Part shown: positions 24,724 through 37,758 of the stretch, one piece after another
How the letters are laid out: the number at the start of each line of letters is the position of its first letter
Position numbering within the stretch: position 1 is the first letter of the stretch
Assembly (NCBI GenBank): GCA_019096065.1
Contig: JAGUCH010000001.1
Span: 11,408,001-11,472,000, forward strand
Direction of reading: 5' to 3'
From: Paracyclopina nana
Lineage: Eukaryota > Arthropoda > Copepoda > Cyclopoida > Cyclopettidae
DNA: 64,000 nt
The notes under the pieces: generated by a model
The model's database searches: none
Seen by the model: the letters and a program-made list of their open reading frames with translations, nothing else
Told to the model about the DNA's origin: nothing
Translations under genes and position numbers: made by a program

Positions 24724-27700
24724 ATGACCGTTTTCTTGTTCCTTCTGCTACTTCTCGCTCAATTTGGTAAGGCCAATTGGCAAAAAGGGGTGATTTTTTG
24801 CCCAACTTTGCCAATAGTATGATGCAGTCCTCCCATTAACTGAGTAATTTAGATAATGATCCCTTTAAGTTTTCGCGTGGCACGCAAAGTAAAGCCTGAT
24901 GGCTTTATTCGGGGCCTTCAACTATGCTTTTGCCATACAATTTTCGCAGAGCTGTCCTCGTTTTCTTTGTAATTACTTGAAAGACCAGAGATGAAGGGAT
25001 GTGTCAGACAAACTTACATTTGCTGGAAACATATGCAACTTTCCTAGCAAAAAATGAATTAAGACATCATCCACTGAGAGCAGCACTTTCTTCTCGTGAG
25101 AATCATGTCAAAGAACTCATTTTTCATTGGTGTTCATCATCACCCCAAAAGATGACGTGTTTCGTGGAGCTACAGTTTTAATTGCGTTTCCATGTGATTT
25201 GGTAAGTACCCGCCATACCATTGTAAGGCATCACTTTGGCAGGCAGAAAAATCCGTTTTCTTCCGGGTCAACAAGTGTGCACGATTTAATATCCAGCTAG
25301 CCATGTAGAAACAGCCACGTGAGGCCTTCTCAACTGTAAAGATGCACGGTGCAAAAAAAGCCGATACCTCTATAAAAACTAGCATATAATGGCACATGCT
25401 TAAAATGGTGAAAGCAGCTGGCATTTCGCATTAGCCTTTTAAAAGCGCTACTTTTACATTTATGATGGCTAGATTCTTGCACATGGAATCAAAATGGGTC
25501 AAACATTGCTAGCGCAAACAATCCTCAGACCTTTTTTGTTTACGTTCCAATTATTTTCGGCTGGTTTGCTTTGCACTTTCTTTTGTTTACCATTTTTTCC
25601 TCACATTTTTATGTTCTGGTTTCGGGCTTTCACGGGAAACTTTGCAAAAGGAAAAGTTTGCCTTTCAAAAAAAAAAGTTAATTGTTGCTCACAGCCGAGA
25701 CTTCACTACTACTTCTGTATAATTCTTACGAAATTGGTGTCTTTCTCAGAACTGCAAATAATTATGTAATGTCAAATTGAGGCCGTAGGTGCCAATTATT
25801 TTCAAATTGCTGCTTGGTGCATAATTTGTCAAACCTTCCACCCTAAATATAAGGAAGAATTGATTTAATGCAACAGTGCGCTCCCCAAAATTGGCATTTT
25901 TCCTGTTATTTCAGGGATGGCATGCCAATAATTTGGCTCTTTTTCAATTTCGCAGAAATGCTGAGGTGCCCAGACCTAAGAAATGTGTGACATTGAAAAT
26001 GCTTTCAGTGCGCGGAAAAGGGGGCAATATTTGCACTTCAACTTTGACAGCTAGGAGTGTCATTTATGTCTTTCACAGCTGACTTTCGTGTCAGGAAGTG
26101 TGATCATCATGCAAACTTTCTTGTTGGTTCGTGGCTCTGCACTTAATCAATAGTGTTTGTTCAGCCAAAAAAAGGGGGCAAACAGATAAAAGAACAGCTT
26201 TTATGCTGAAGCTATTTGACCTCACAATTGTATATTCTGCTTTTTATGATTTATGCATGGTATTCTTGCCAGTTTGCCTCAATTAGCCTAAGAATTTCCT
26301 GCATAGCACGTTGACGTCACTGATGAATGCTTTATTTCTCTGCCATATACTTCTTTTTACTAAGGTGTGCTTTAGTATTATGGGCTTGTCTCGCAAAGAG
26401 TTAATGCTCTGATGAATATGCTATGCATGCTGAAGGTACAAAAGCATTGAGATATGCGCTATTTTGCCTATACGTTTTTCCTAAATTACCCATATAGAGA
26501 GGCTTCCTTTTCTTACCGGATAAAAAAGTTTTTCACTCAAGAAAAAAGCATAGTAGGCTCTGTATAACAGCAACAGCAGCAAAATGGATAAGAATTCTGT
26601 ATTGATGGAAAAATTGCATGCCTTTCTTTCCCAGCTGTTTTTTACAGCTTAGCAGTAAAATCTGTTTGTGCCTTCCGAAAAAGCTGCTATTCCAGGTTTT
26701 TATATTATGACAAAACGGTTGACTGGCTCGCATAATGTGCAAAAACATGCAATTCAGCACTTTGTTTATTATGCAAAGAAGAGAAGGGTTGATGCCCCTA
26801 TTAAGGCCAGTCTACTACTAGTCTCTTCATCTATTATACCCCTTTCCTTTAGGGTAACAAAGCACAATGGAGTAAGAATCATTGAAAAAAAGCATTATAG
26901 ATCTTGCTGTTTACCCATGTTCAGGGCAACCAGACCTGATGCTTCAAATGGTTCCAAAAGCTTCTCAGCTTTTTTCTTCTTAAAGACACCTATACAAACA
27001 GCAAGTTTAATGAGGCAAACTGCTAGAAAAGTGTGTTTTTCTCCCCGCTGTGCATTCATCCTCATTTGATCTCTTTGTAGGAAAAGCCTTTTCTGCAATG
27101 GAGCAGAACACGATAGATTCAACAACCCTTTCAACCTTCTAGCTGGAGCCATTTGCAAATGCCAACCCACAAACGCGGAAATTAGATTCGAGTTGTTTTC
27201 TGACTCATCCCTTTTTGTATTCAAAATTGATATTCGTTCCTTTGAAACTGCAATTTCCCAGACAGACAAAGACCCAGCTCCTCCTTTTTTAAATGAGGTT
27301 CTGTAGGCCCATATTTTACATTTTATGCTGTACAAGGCCTCATTTGTCTGTACAGTGAGTTGAGCCCAATTATGGTTAAACCGCATTGGAAGTCACTTCT
27401 TGGACTGTTTGACTCACTGTATGCTTCCTATATGAGCCGAGCTTAAATAAGCCAGGAAAAGTTTCTTCCCCAAAGTGCATCAATTCTCAAAGTTGCGCCA
27501 CAAAAATTCACCAGCAGCAATCCCAAAGCAATGTAGGGTCCCATTTTATTTCCAATAATGTTGTATAACCCTAAGAGGGTTGCTTGGAAAACCCATCTTG
27601 GTACTGAATAATTTCCAGGAAAGCAAAATAGAGGCTTTCTTCAGAAAAAGAAAGGCCATGTGCAAATTATTTTGCAAATGATCCATCCGCTTTTGTTTTT

Positions 27701-30700
27701 GAGTGTGTCTCTTTTTTTTCTTTTTTTTTTGAGGGGAGGGGCAACGTGCAAACTTTTTTACAGAGTTTGAAACAGCTGTAATTTCCCTGGCGATTTGAAA
27801 CTTTTCGAAAAAGACATCTAAGAGTGAGACAGGAAAGAGATGTTCATGAATAAGTGATAAAAATCAAGCTGAAATTGGCTGATGCCACCAGAGCCACTTG
27901 AAGAAGAGCCATGGCTGCTTTCCCCCTTTTGTTTTGGCGGTATTTGCGAAGAAGCTTACTTTGCCAGCAGTCCTCTTCAAACTCCATTATTTTCCAACAA
28001 CTTTTTCTAAAGAAAAACCTGATAATCACTTTGGTGAAAGTTAAGCTCCTAGCTGTACGTAGTTATCGAGTTTGTGCTAGTTAATTTGTTATTGTTTTGT
28101 ACGCGGTCAGATGCGCGTTGCTCAGCGCGCCCTTGTGGCTGACCCACGTGCTCGCACACGTGCTTTACCGATTTGATTGCCGCTGCGGCAGCTGTCGAAA
28201 AAATGGAGGCTATAGAGACAAAAGGATTTTCTGCTTGGAAGCTCTTTATTAATGGAGGAAAGTAATATCTGGGCTAGATATTTGGTAAGGAATTTCCAAT
28301 TAAAAAAGCGCAAAAAGTGCAACATGGCTTGATAATGCACAACTTTTTCAATGGCACAGAAATACGCGAAAGAGTATCATCCCATTTTTTAGCTGTCACG
28401 CTCTGAATTGTTTGCCTATTACACCAAATAGTTGGCGCAATCATAAATCCGCATTTTTCCCATTCCAGCCTTGCCTGCCACTCATGAATGGAGGTCAGAT
28501 AAAAACGACCTCAGCAAAATGTTTGACTCAGCCACGCCCAGCCCGACCGGCTCGCTCTCGGGCCCCTGGTTTGACCTGACTGGATCCGGAAATGTGACCG
28601 GCGTGCGTGGCAGAAATTCCCATATGGCATGCCGAGTCAAGAATTTAGCCAATCAAACTGTAAGCAAACAAAAGGGTCTATTTCACTCTTCCTTGTGAAA
28701 CGAATTTTCCTAGGTATCCTGGATACGTCACAAAGATACACACTTACTCACGCTCGGTCTGTATTCGTACACAAAGGATCCGAGGTTAACTGCGATTCAC
28801 CGGTCCAATTCCGAGGATTGGGTGCTTGAAATAAGGAACACTCAACCTGATGATGCGGGTAAATGCTTGAAATTCTTGAAGCCCCTTTAAACCGTGATAT
28901 GCGCGCACGTACTTTCATTATTATGCTAGCTGTTTCAGCTGTGCATGTGTCTCTTTGACATTACACTTCAATCTTTGTTATTAGCATTCCTGCCTTCTTT
29001 TAGATGGCTGCAGTAGAGCCGTTGCAATATTATGCTATGCGTAAGCCTGAGTTTCATCACTTTTTCTTCCACAGTAAAGTTATACTATACACTTAGCTCT
29101 ATATGGACCTTCAGCAAACTTTGTTGTGGTACACTACCTCAACTTCCATGTCGTTTCTCTCAACTTTCAGCAAAATTTGCATTTGTTTTTGACATGGTTT
29201 AATTCCCATGTCAATTGCTGCTATTTACTATTTTCATAGCGCATTTCTCGTATTAGAAGTGTTGTCAAATTGTATTTTAGCTGGGGAAAATTTAGTGTGC
29301 CACGACCTCTTCCTCACTTTGAAGTCAAATATGAGAACTGCAGTGGTGAACCGTCCAATAATTGGAGCAAGTTAGCCAAATGCACTTTTGCATTGGTTTT
29401 GTGTGGGCAATTGTTGTACTGCAAAAACGAGGCCAAGTTTGTCGTTAATTCCCTTGCTTAATGGCCACTTAGAGAGACAGGAGGAACTGCACACATAGTA
29501 CTTCATACTAGGCTTACCACACAGGATGCTCCGCATAAAACGCATGAATACAGCAGATTTTGCTACGCCATTTAGCCTGTATAATGACATCTCAAGTACA
29601 CTTAAGATATGTAAGTGCATAATCTAGAAAATAACTGCGTAATCACGAGGCCATAAAAGGATTAGAGAACCAGATTTTCGGGGAAAATTGCACCAAGCAA
29701 GCAGCCTCGTATGAAAGCTCTCATTACTAAAAAAAGTACATCTGCAATCATGAATATGGCTCTTATCAAGGGGCTCACAAAATGGCCTCAAGTATATAGC
29801 TGCATGCGAATGAATGCACAAGGTCATAAATAGGAGTGAGAGGCGGCTGATATTGCCGAAAGGAGCTTGATTTTATTCCAGCTTTTATATACTGTAATAC
29901 GATTTCCTCGTGTTATAATTCAGTTTACCGATCCGGCTCAGCTCTTTTATATCACAGTACTTTCTAAGCAATTTGGGGGGAATTTTAAATACTTAACAGC
30001 CCTGGAATCAAGTTTGAGGGATTTTAAGTAATTTAATGCACATAATAGACCATGGAACTAATCCAAATTTCAAAGAAGTTCGGATAAAAGAGAGGATCAT
30101 CCTAGGTTTGAACCTCAGACTGTTGGATCAGCATTCCATTAACTCTAACCACTGAGCTATGGAAACATCATGAAAATTTCATGCTATGTATAGAAATTTA
30201 TCATAACTTAAGCCAGATAAAGATATGAAAAAAAGGAACAACTGGGGTTTGAATCTCGGACGTCTTGATCAAGTGCCCAGCGCTCTAACCATTGAGCCAC
30301 AGGAACACATCTGAATAAATGGATTTTTAAGTCTATTTCATTGCTCCCAAACGACAGGCTAGCACACGAGAGCCAGTGTTATTCACATAGCAACTAAAAA
30401 CCAAGCAGCAATTTCTAGGGCACGGGGCAGCCCGGTAACTTCATTAAAACACTCAAAAATCGTATTACAGAATATAAAATTGTATATTTCGAGTTGGGGC
30501 ACGTAAAATTGGGTCATTAAGTAGCTGACCTCGGATTTTAAAATGGAAAAACACTCGTACAATTACAGCCCTCGCAGGCTCGGGCTAGTAAAGCTGTACT
30601 CTAGTTTTCCCATTTTAAAATCCTTGCTCAGCTATTTAATGACCCTACTTTACGTGCCCCAGCTCAAAATAAATAACTATTAGCCACGGTTCCCATGGGT

Positions 30701-32156
30701 CCTTTTTAACCCTAGCATGTGTGTGAGAAAAAAAGCTGTATTTTGGCTGTATTCTGCTTGCAGGAATCTACGAGTGCCAGGTGTCAACGACTCCACCACG
30801 AAGCCACCTAGTTCATCTTTCGGTTGCAGGTGAGCCAAACTTGACTGTGGCCGAGCCGCTATACAGTAATGTAATGCTTTTCTTTCCTGCAGAGCCTACT
30901 ACGCTACTTCATGGGGCCAGTGAAAGGCATATAAAATATGGCTCGTTGATCAACCTCACCTGTGAAATCCAGGATTATCCTGGAGAACTTAACTTTGTCA
31001 TTTGGTACAGAGACGGCCAATCTCTGCTAAAAAATCCTAGATATGAAATTCAGTAAGTAAAAAGAAGGGAATGGTAAGTCTCCTTCTGAGGCTGACAGAT
31101 ATCAGCCTAATGGCTCTTTTCACTACTTCATGTGTAACTCTAGACCATATAATCATAATTCAGGCAGGTTTTATCCCACCATTGCCATATGCGTTGTACA
31201 ACTTTCATTTTTTATCTTTTGCCCTGGTCAGCAAAACTGTCTCCATTTTAATAGACCTCTTCTATTGCCGAAACGATGAGCATTGCTGAGTTCAGCTTTC
31301 TTGCAAACATTACGTAAAATTATGTATTCTTATCCTTGTATGCATATGTTGTTGCACGCTACAGCTGCATCACTGTTCACATATCCACATATCCACAATG
31401 GGCAAGTCATACCGGAAATTAACAAAAAATGCCCATACTACTTGTTTGTTTTCTGTACTAATCTGGCAATTATTTTTGAGACAAAAACAACGCTCATGGT
31501 CATAAACATGCCTATGCGATTACATATGTGTTTGGGGGTTATATTACGAAAGGAGGTTTTTATCAGAAAAAGCTTTTAAAATCGTGACATAACATGAGGC
31601 TCATTTTTGGCTACTACTAAAAGGAGCTGTAGCTAACATGATGAGGACTTTTAGAAATGCACTTGGGAATAGCAGATAAAGTAGAAATGGGACCTTCAGA
31701 AATACCACTCGCTGCGTAACAATTTTAAGCCTTTACACTGTTGATTTGACTACTTTCTAATTATTAAAGCTATTATTGAAGTCATCTCTGTCAACTCTCA
31801 ATTATACAAGTTTTCCTTTAAATCTCTCAAGGTAATTTGTTTTTTCAGGCTGGTGAAATCTGTGCCTGGACTGACGCTTTCAAGGCTGGTAGTGACTTCA
31901 GCAGACCAGTTGGATGCTGGCAATTATGCTTGCTCATCAGAAGCGGGAAACTCAAATTTGACTGCCATCCATGTCATAACAGGTAGGAATAATACGACCA
32001 CTTGAATCTTGACTTTTCATGTATAATAATAGTATGTGGAGTTGGAGGCTTCTGTGCTCTAAAGCTTTCTTTTCTGCAGTTCTTGACAACTTGATGATTG
32101 CTGCAAAATTCCTCCTCTACTACATAGGATTTTGGCTGTCCACAATATTATTCTAG
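24724..32156 (+). CDS. Dpr-like two-immunoglobulin-domain cell-surface protein
   Basis: Dpr proteins are neuronal surface receptors that pair with DIP partners in synaptic matching in insects. Seven exons (24724-24766, 28469-28659, 28714-28858, 30764-30829, 30893-31052, 31849-31982, 32080-32156) join in phase to give 271 residues. MTVFLFLLLLLAQFG is a signal peptide. Ig1 has Cys about 69 (NSHMACRV) and Cys about 131 (GIYECQVSTTP), with the family signatures VSWIRHKDTHLLTLG and DPRLTAIHRSNSEDW and the DDAG/YxC core. Ig2 has Cys about 172 (NLTCEI) and about 230 (AGNYACSSEAG). The last 20 residues are hydrophobic (FLLYYIGFWLSTILF), consistent with a GPI signal or terminal membrane helix. Large introns (3.7 kb and 1.9 kb) are usual for such genes; the second holds mobile elements. 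The match is strong, but which Dpr paralogue it is cannot be told. Confidence 0.93.
30094..30166 (-). pseudogene. tRNA-like sequence 1 (degenerate)
   Basis: On the minus strand this 73-nt stretch has an A box (TAGCTCAGTGGTTAGAG) and a B box (GGTTCAAACC) at tRNA spacing. A four-base anticodon stem TGGA/TCCA surrounds a 7-base loop with GCT in the anticodon position. D-stem pairs CTC/GAG are kept. The acceptor stem hardly pairs, so it is a pseudogene or a tRNA-derived promoter rather than a working tRNA. Confidence 0.6.
30235..30306 (-). pseudogene. tRNA-like sequence 2 (degenerate)
   Basis: On the minus strand, TGGCTCAATGGTTAGAGCG is an A box with a perfect GCTC/GAGC D stem, and GATTCAAACC is a B box. 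The spacing and total (about 72 nt) are tRNA-like. The T stem and acceptor stem do not pair well. It lies 141 bases from the other copy in the same orientation and resembles it most in the D arm and B box. Confidence 0.55.
30485..30672. mobile_element. Short MITE with arms of about 65-70 bp
   Basis: The left arm (TATTTCGAGTTGGGGCACG, then GGGTCATTAAGTAGCTGA and GGATTTTAAAATGG) matches the right arm read in reverse, with about one difference in eight. The arms cover most of the 190 bp, so the element could fold almost completely. It begins about a dozen bases after the preceding TIR element, in the same intron. Confidence 0.75.
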
Positions 32157-33052
32157 GCAGGTCCAAAACACGTGATTTATGTGGCCGAAAAAAATGAAGT
32201 ACTTCTGCCAAACCTTAGAGCTTTGAAAAACTGATCTGGTCAGTTGGATTTGGGATCAAAAATGGGGAACGAATTTAGCGAAACTGCGCATTTCTTGAAA
32301 TCTGGAGAAAATACCTGCGCAGATTGTACTTGCAAATGACGTTGTAAGATTTTGTTTTCAAATCGTATCTGCATAAAAGTTGCCTGCTGCTACTTTGTAT
32401 TCCTAGATGAAAACTAATCAACAAATTGCTGGAATACTTTGCTACCAAAGTAATTTCTGCTGGTATGAATGAAATGCTGGCTGTCTGCTACGTTATTATA
32501 AAACTCACCATTTTTAAATACAGATTTGCCTGCCTAATACGAACTCAGAACATTCTATCGGGCTCAAACAGAACTTTTCTTCTCAGGGTTTTGTTGTCTA
32601 AGAAAACTGATGATGCTTTTTAAGCCCAGTGCCAACTTTAGGCTTTTTTGGCTCAATATTTGCTACTTTTCTCTAAGCTATCAATCCATTCAAAAAGTTG
32701 AGAAAGATCTCTCTCTTTGTAAGTAAAGTTATTGTGATTTGTGATTTGTGATTTGTGATCACAATAGGCATTTTCTGCTTTTTAAACACAATACGTACAT
32801 GCCTATCTCACACGTTTCTTCTTGTGGCTCTTGCGTAACTTTTGTATTCAAACCAAAAGCTTTGATACTCAGATATTTTTTTAAAAGCATTGTTACATTT
32901 TTCTCACTATTCGTACGTAAAGATATTGTCTGGATATCATTGAATTTCCATCTACGATTGCCTGTCAATATCTTTGGTTTAATACTGAGATTCATTTTTT
33001 GCCACCAAGAAAGGCTTTCAGGCAGTTTCCACTACTACACTGTTGAAGGATA
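32157..33052. other. Downstream of the Dpr-like gene; minor tandem repeat
   Basis: No gene is seen. Around 32731-32760 the 8-base unit GTGATTTG-type repeat occurs about four times. The rest is AT-rich unique sequence. Confidence 0.45.
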
Positions 33053-33315
33053 GGGGGCTTTCTAATGCAAAAAGTTGACTTGCTTTACCTTGTCGACGTT
33101 TACGACTTTTTTCTTTTGGGTAAGCCGCATATTCATATAATGAGTTCTGCTTGACTCATTCAATTTTTTCTCTTATGAGACATGGCATGACTCTTAATTT
33201 GAAGTACTAATCCGGTAAAGCATGCTTGACTGAATATCAACCACCAACTCAGCCATCTTGGTTACCCTCAACAAGTTTGAGTGAGTTAACTTTTTGCATT
33301 AGAAAGCCGCCTCCC
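33053..33315. mobile_element. Short MITE
   Basis: The left end GGCTTTCTAATGCAAAAAGT recurs inverted at the right end (ACTTTTTGCATTAGAAAGCC), with some outward extension of G-rich sequence. The element is about 260 bp with no coding capacity. I could not define a clear target duplication, so the ends are approximate. Confidence 0.65.
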
Positions 33316-34494
33316 AAATCCATGGAAATGAGACAGAGTGCTTGAAAGGGGGAGGAAAACGTATCTACATCCCTGGATTTAGAGTTGACAAACAAAAAAA
33401 TCCCTATCTCAAGTAATGGCAAATATGGTATAAACCCAAAGTTATATAAAGGTAAAGAATTTCAAAAAAGGTGCCTCATTCAGAATTACCCGGGTTAGAC
33501 ACGTTGGCATTTTGGTAATCTTGATTGGGGAATAAGTGGAATTTTTTTCGCCATTGAACCTCAAGAGACTGTTGAGCCAATGATGCCATGCACCAAGATT
33601 TCCCTGGGGAATTTTCTCCTCCTCATCTTCCTGACCTTCTTGATTTGATGAATATGCGTTTGGCAGATCTCATTTGCACTTTACTAATTGGAAGTTCAAC
33701 TCTCCCCTCAAATGAGCGTGGAAAAAGGCTAGGCAGCCTTTCTACTCAACAGATGTTGGCCATGGCCAATAACGTTCAAAGCCAAGCTTTTGAGATGGTA
33801 GTTGAGTGATCTCATGCATAAATTATCCTGGAGGCCTCTTGTCCCCGACCAAATAATGGGCCCACTTGCATCCAAAATTGTCGTCAAATGTCATCGAATG
33901 GACTTGACAATATTAAGAGCTATTTTTATGCTTACAACTTGAGTTTTTGCATTCGTCCACCTTGGGGACCCTTTCCACATTGTAGTAGTACCTTTGCTTT
34001 GGAAAAATCTTAAATGTTATAGCCGTTTTATTGTGCTCTGTACATTGTGGATAGTGCACTTTATGGCGCGTTAAGACCATACATTTGGGAACAATTCACG
34101 ACCGAGAGAAGGAAAAAATACGTAGCAATTTTGGCCAGAGGCGAAGCCGATAATATTATCAAGATATCTGCCTCCCCATAAACCTTTTCCATGTGGAAAA
34201 CTTTGACTCTTTAAAGCGTTAAGGGCTGGTTACGCCTCAAATAGCGATAATAAAGGGCAAATGTCTGCTACAATCTTCGAAAGAGCCTGAAAATCAATCA
34301 GGGATTTTTCTTCATGAATATCATTACTAGATGTATATGGAAGTAGATACAGGAGGCTTTTAGTTACTGTAATGTTGCTAGTGGACTCCAAAATATATTT
34401 CATGGTCATTTTTAGATGGGGCTCTTAATGTAGTAGTATTTTGAAACATGATCATTAGATGTAACCTTAGTACATGGCAAATGTCTGAGATTAT
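33316..34494. other. Intergenic between Dpr-like and DEG/ENaC genes
   Basis: An open frame of 73 codons at 33588-33809 (+) has ordinary amino-acid composition but no family resemblance and no paired splice sites, so it is left uncalled. Nothing else is supported. Confidence 0.4.
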
Positions 34495-37400
34495 TTAGAG
34501 CTTTTCCAAATACATCGGGAAGGAATTCTTCCTTTTGTACGCAGTGTTTGAGTACTCATTGTTGGTGTTTGATACTTTGGACTCCTTTCTTTTCATCTTG
34601 GGGACATCAGCAAAACTAAAGAGAAACTTGTAGAGACACCAGTAGACGAGCTCAATGATTGAGACAATGCTGCAGCCAATACAGAGGCCCAAAAGTCCAC
34701 CAATTTGGCTGATAAATCCTATAAGTGTAAGCCTTGATTCTCTGTGATATTGAAAGATGGTCGAAGAGTCAAAGTAAAACTCTACTATGGCGATATCTTT
34801 TTCGTAGGCTTGGTAATCTTTGTCATCCTCAGTGTTCATGTAGTTGAACACAGAATCTTGAGTGGGCACAGGCATGTGCCTTCTCTCGCTATTTTTCACC
34901 TGCAATGATAAAACGTGAAGAGGCAAGGTCCCAATTTTAAATGTACTATTCCAATTTCCCTACTTGAAGCTTCACGTAGTCGGGCATGTTCTCTTCACCC
35001 ACATCATAGAGGTACTCGTCAATGACCTGGTAGCCCCAGATTCTGGGCTGAGGCAGCTCGGGATCGTTCAAGTTGCACAAGTAGCTGACACCTAAATTCT
35101 TGTAGTCGCACCTGCGAAAGGGTGAGACTGTGATCGATGTGGAAAACATGGTCTCGCTACAGTCGGGCAAGCAGTGAGCGCACTGCTCATCAGGGATGTT
35201 GTCGAACATCAACTTGTCGAACAAAATGGCCTCCCAAGGGTTGCACATTTTGATGGGGTTGTCTTGTGTCGGGAAATACCAGGGTGTGCACTTGATGCCC
35301 GATACATTCTGGGCATAATTTATTGCACATTCCAGCTTGCAATTGGCTTGGGAGTAATTGTTGTGCAGCTTGAGCTCCACTTCATCAGGAAAGTAGCATT
35401 TTCGCACTGAGGGGTCCACATCTTGTTGGATTTGTAGGTCTGTTTGAACATCCACAGCTTTGATGGCCACCAAATTTTCATGGCCGGCCAAAATGCGAAA
35501 GCCTTTAGCATGAGTCAAGGGAAAGCTGTCTCCTGCAGACACATAGGCTTCAAATCCGAAGAAATCTTCATTAACCGTCGAGGAATGGACGTAGTCATTG
35601 TGCGAGTCGACCATAATCGTCAGCCCCTTGTGCTTCCCAGTTTGGGCTTTGGGCTCATTGTTATCCAGATACCTAGAAGTTTGATGATACGCATGACAAT
35701 TATCACTTTGCGAGCTAATCTATTGAATTTGCCATTATTTACCATTGTGGTAGCGTGTTGATTTCAAAGGAGCCGTTTTTGTCGTGTCTCTGCATTTCCT
35801 CGACGTATTCAGTGTATTTGCTCTGCTTGAAAATGGCGTTGGCCTTCTTCATATTGAAAGCACAACACATGCCTCGATCTGTGGGAAACGTCTCGAAAAT
35901 GGCTGAGCAGGGAATTTTCACACCTTTCCATTTGCATTGCTTCAGCAGCGACCATTGCCCATGGTGGGTGGAAGTGACTCCCTTGACGTCATAACATGGT
36001 ATATGAGTGTACCACAGAATTTTAAAGAGGCCCTCATACCAAGTTGTGATGTTGATCTAAAATTTAGCATCGTACCCAAATTATATATACTATATACGTG
36101 GTATATCTAATGGAACTCACGCTATCGAATGCATTTTTGTAGTCTGCCCGCAGCAAGTTTTTGGCTCTTTCATTGGCCTCTTTGAGAGCTGGATTGAGCA
36201 TGAAATCCAGGGACTTGTAAAAGACGAAATCCTCGTACAACTTCTCGTCACTGTCCCTCTTTTTCCTGGCCAAAGTCCCATTGCCCTCTTCGATGACCAC
36301 CGCGAAGTTGTCATCAGCTTCACAGATGACCGTTTCAGACTGCCACTCCTGGCAAATGATGGCTATTTTTTCGTAGCAATGAAAGCTTTGAAGTTCAATG
36401 TAATCTTCCCCAGTTTGAAGCACTCCCAGCCTGCCTTTCAAGCATTTCTCATCTGGTTGATCTTTGGTGATTCTAAGGAGACTGAAGCTGTCTTGAATAG
36501 CGACATAGTTGCCCTCAAAAGCGAACTTGTTGTCATCGTTTCTCCAAGCATGAATTCGGAACCAACTACTTGGATTCATGCTCAAATTGCCTAGAAATTG
36601 CCATGAATAAAATATACCCCTTTTCACGAATTTCCCTAATTGCTACCATTTTTGATGAGCTGCGTGAATCCTTGGACGTCGGTGTCGTTGAAAAACTGAA
36701 TCATCAGGGCCGAGTTCTTTTCGCATACTGTGTCGTCAAATGAGTCTCCGATTTTGTAGCAAAATCCGGACTTGGGATTCTTCACCGTATCATTGGGGCA
36801 ATTTCTAACCACATAAGCAGATTCCTCAGTGTGATTGTACCCTTTATTACAAGGGTTATAGCCTCCCCTTTTCGCAACCTCCGCTTGGATCAAGGATTCC
36901 GGATTTTTGGAGCTCATCAAATCAATCAAATCCAACGGACTTTTCCCATCCTTTAATCCTGAGTAAAAAAATTATCTTTAAGGCTAGTCTACCAAATTTT
37001 CTCGGAGTTCATGCTCAATTCACTCCTCAAAAGAAATAAAAAAGAGAGAGCAGACTAAAAAAGTGCATTTGATGGCATGCGTAAAAGATGGGTAAAGTTA
37101 TACCTGGGAAAAAAGCTTCCAAGTACTCAGGTCTGTAGACTTCCATATAGAAGGCCCTTCTCTCTTCTGAAATGGTTTGGAAATCGGATCCACGCATCGC
37201 GATGTCATCCCCATGGGACTTGTGGTATTCAAAAATCTGGTCTGCGAAAGCACTGGCCAACACGCCATGGTTGGCGCCTTGGCTGCAAATGATAATGGCC
37301 GGATGCTCAATGTCCTTGATGGGTAACCCGGTCGTTTTCACACTCGTCAAAATGGGGTTGGCCTGCCACTCATCGAAGGCAGTTTTGGACCTGAAACAAA

Positions 37401-37733
37401 ACGCATTCGTTGAAACCGCATTAGCCTGCGTTAATTGCTGTTTACTCAACACTTTTATTGTTATGAATTATTCATCGAGTGGAATTGCTCTCAGTAATTG
37501 AAGAGAGCCTCCATATTTTTGTAACGTACGTATGTATGCTACTCACCAAATACATGCCAAGGAAAAGGCGGTGATAACCGTCATGATCCAAAAAAACCGA
37601 CATGGTGCATTTTGGCCCTTTTCGAAAATATACGACATCCCATTGATTGGACTCGCCTCAGCGAACCCCCGAAGTGCGTTCCAAAATTTGTCATTTTTCC
37701 TCTTTGCTTGGCCCCAAATACCAATTTTCCGTT
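34495..37733 (-). CDS. DEG/ENaC (pickpocket-like) channel subunit with C-type-lectin-like insert
   Basis: DEG/ENaC subunits form sodium channels with two membrane helices and a large extracellular part. Seven exons found: 37733-37547, 37390-37104, 36958-36647, 36590-36121, 36056-35743, 35672-34964, 34899-34495; at least 893 residues, against 500-700 usual. The first exon has ASPINGMSYIFEKG and helix 1 and starts in mid-codon after an acceptor; the exon with the start ATG was not found. Then WQANPILTSVKTTG and EHPAIIICSQG, a Cys-rich insert, and the pickpocket-type core (CCAFN, KGLTIMVDSHNDYVHSS, RKCYFPDE, YSQANCKLEC, CTPWYFPTQD, CLPDCSETMFS). Helix 2 is GGLLGLCIGCSIVSIIE, with GCS as the G-x-S filter. 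The insert (exons 36958-36121) reads like a CTLD: GFCYKI, VCEKNSALMIQFFND, DEKC, and FHCYEKIAIICQE; no WND calcium motif is seen. Confidence 0.88.
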
Positions 37734-37758
37734 CTACAAATTGAATTCTCAAGATATA

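Larger units (their letters stand above)
29890..30472. mobile_element. TIR element in Dpr-like intron 3 carrying two tRNA-like modules
   Basis: Its ends TACTGTAATACGATTT and (right, reversed) TTCTGTAATACGATTT continue as an imperfect inverted repeat of about 35 bases. TA on each side (29888-29889, 30473-30474) fits a Tc1/mariner-type target duplication. The 583-bp interior contains two minus-strand tRNA-like sequences and no transposase. Confidence 0.65.

Noticed and set aside
26895-27386. 163-codon minus-strand frame in Dpr-like intron 1
   Set aside because: Its composition and lack of family resemblance suggest chance; it has no visible promoter or poly(A) signal.
33588-33809. 73-codon plus-strand frame with ordinary composition
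   Set aside because: No splice partner and no recognised family; kept only as a note.
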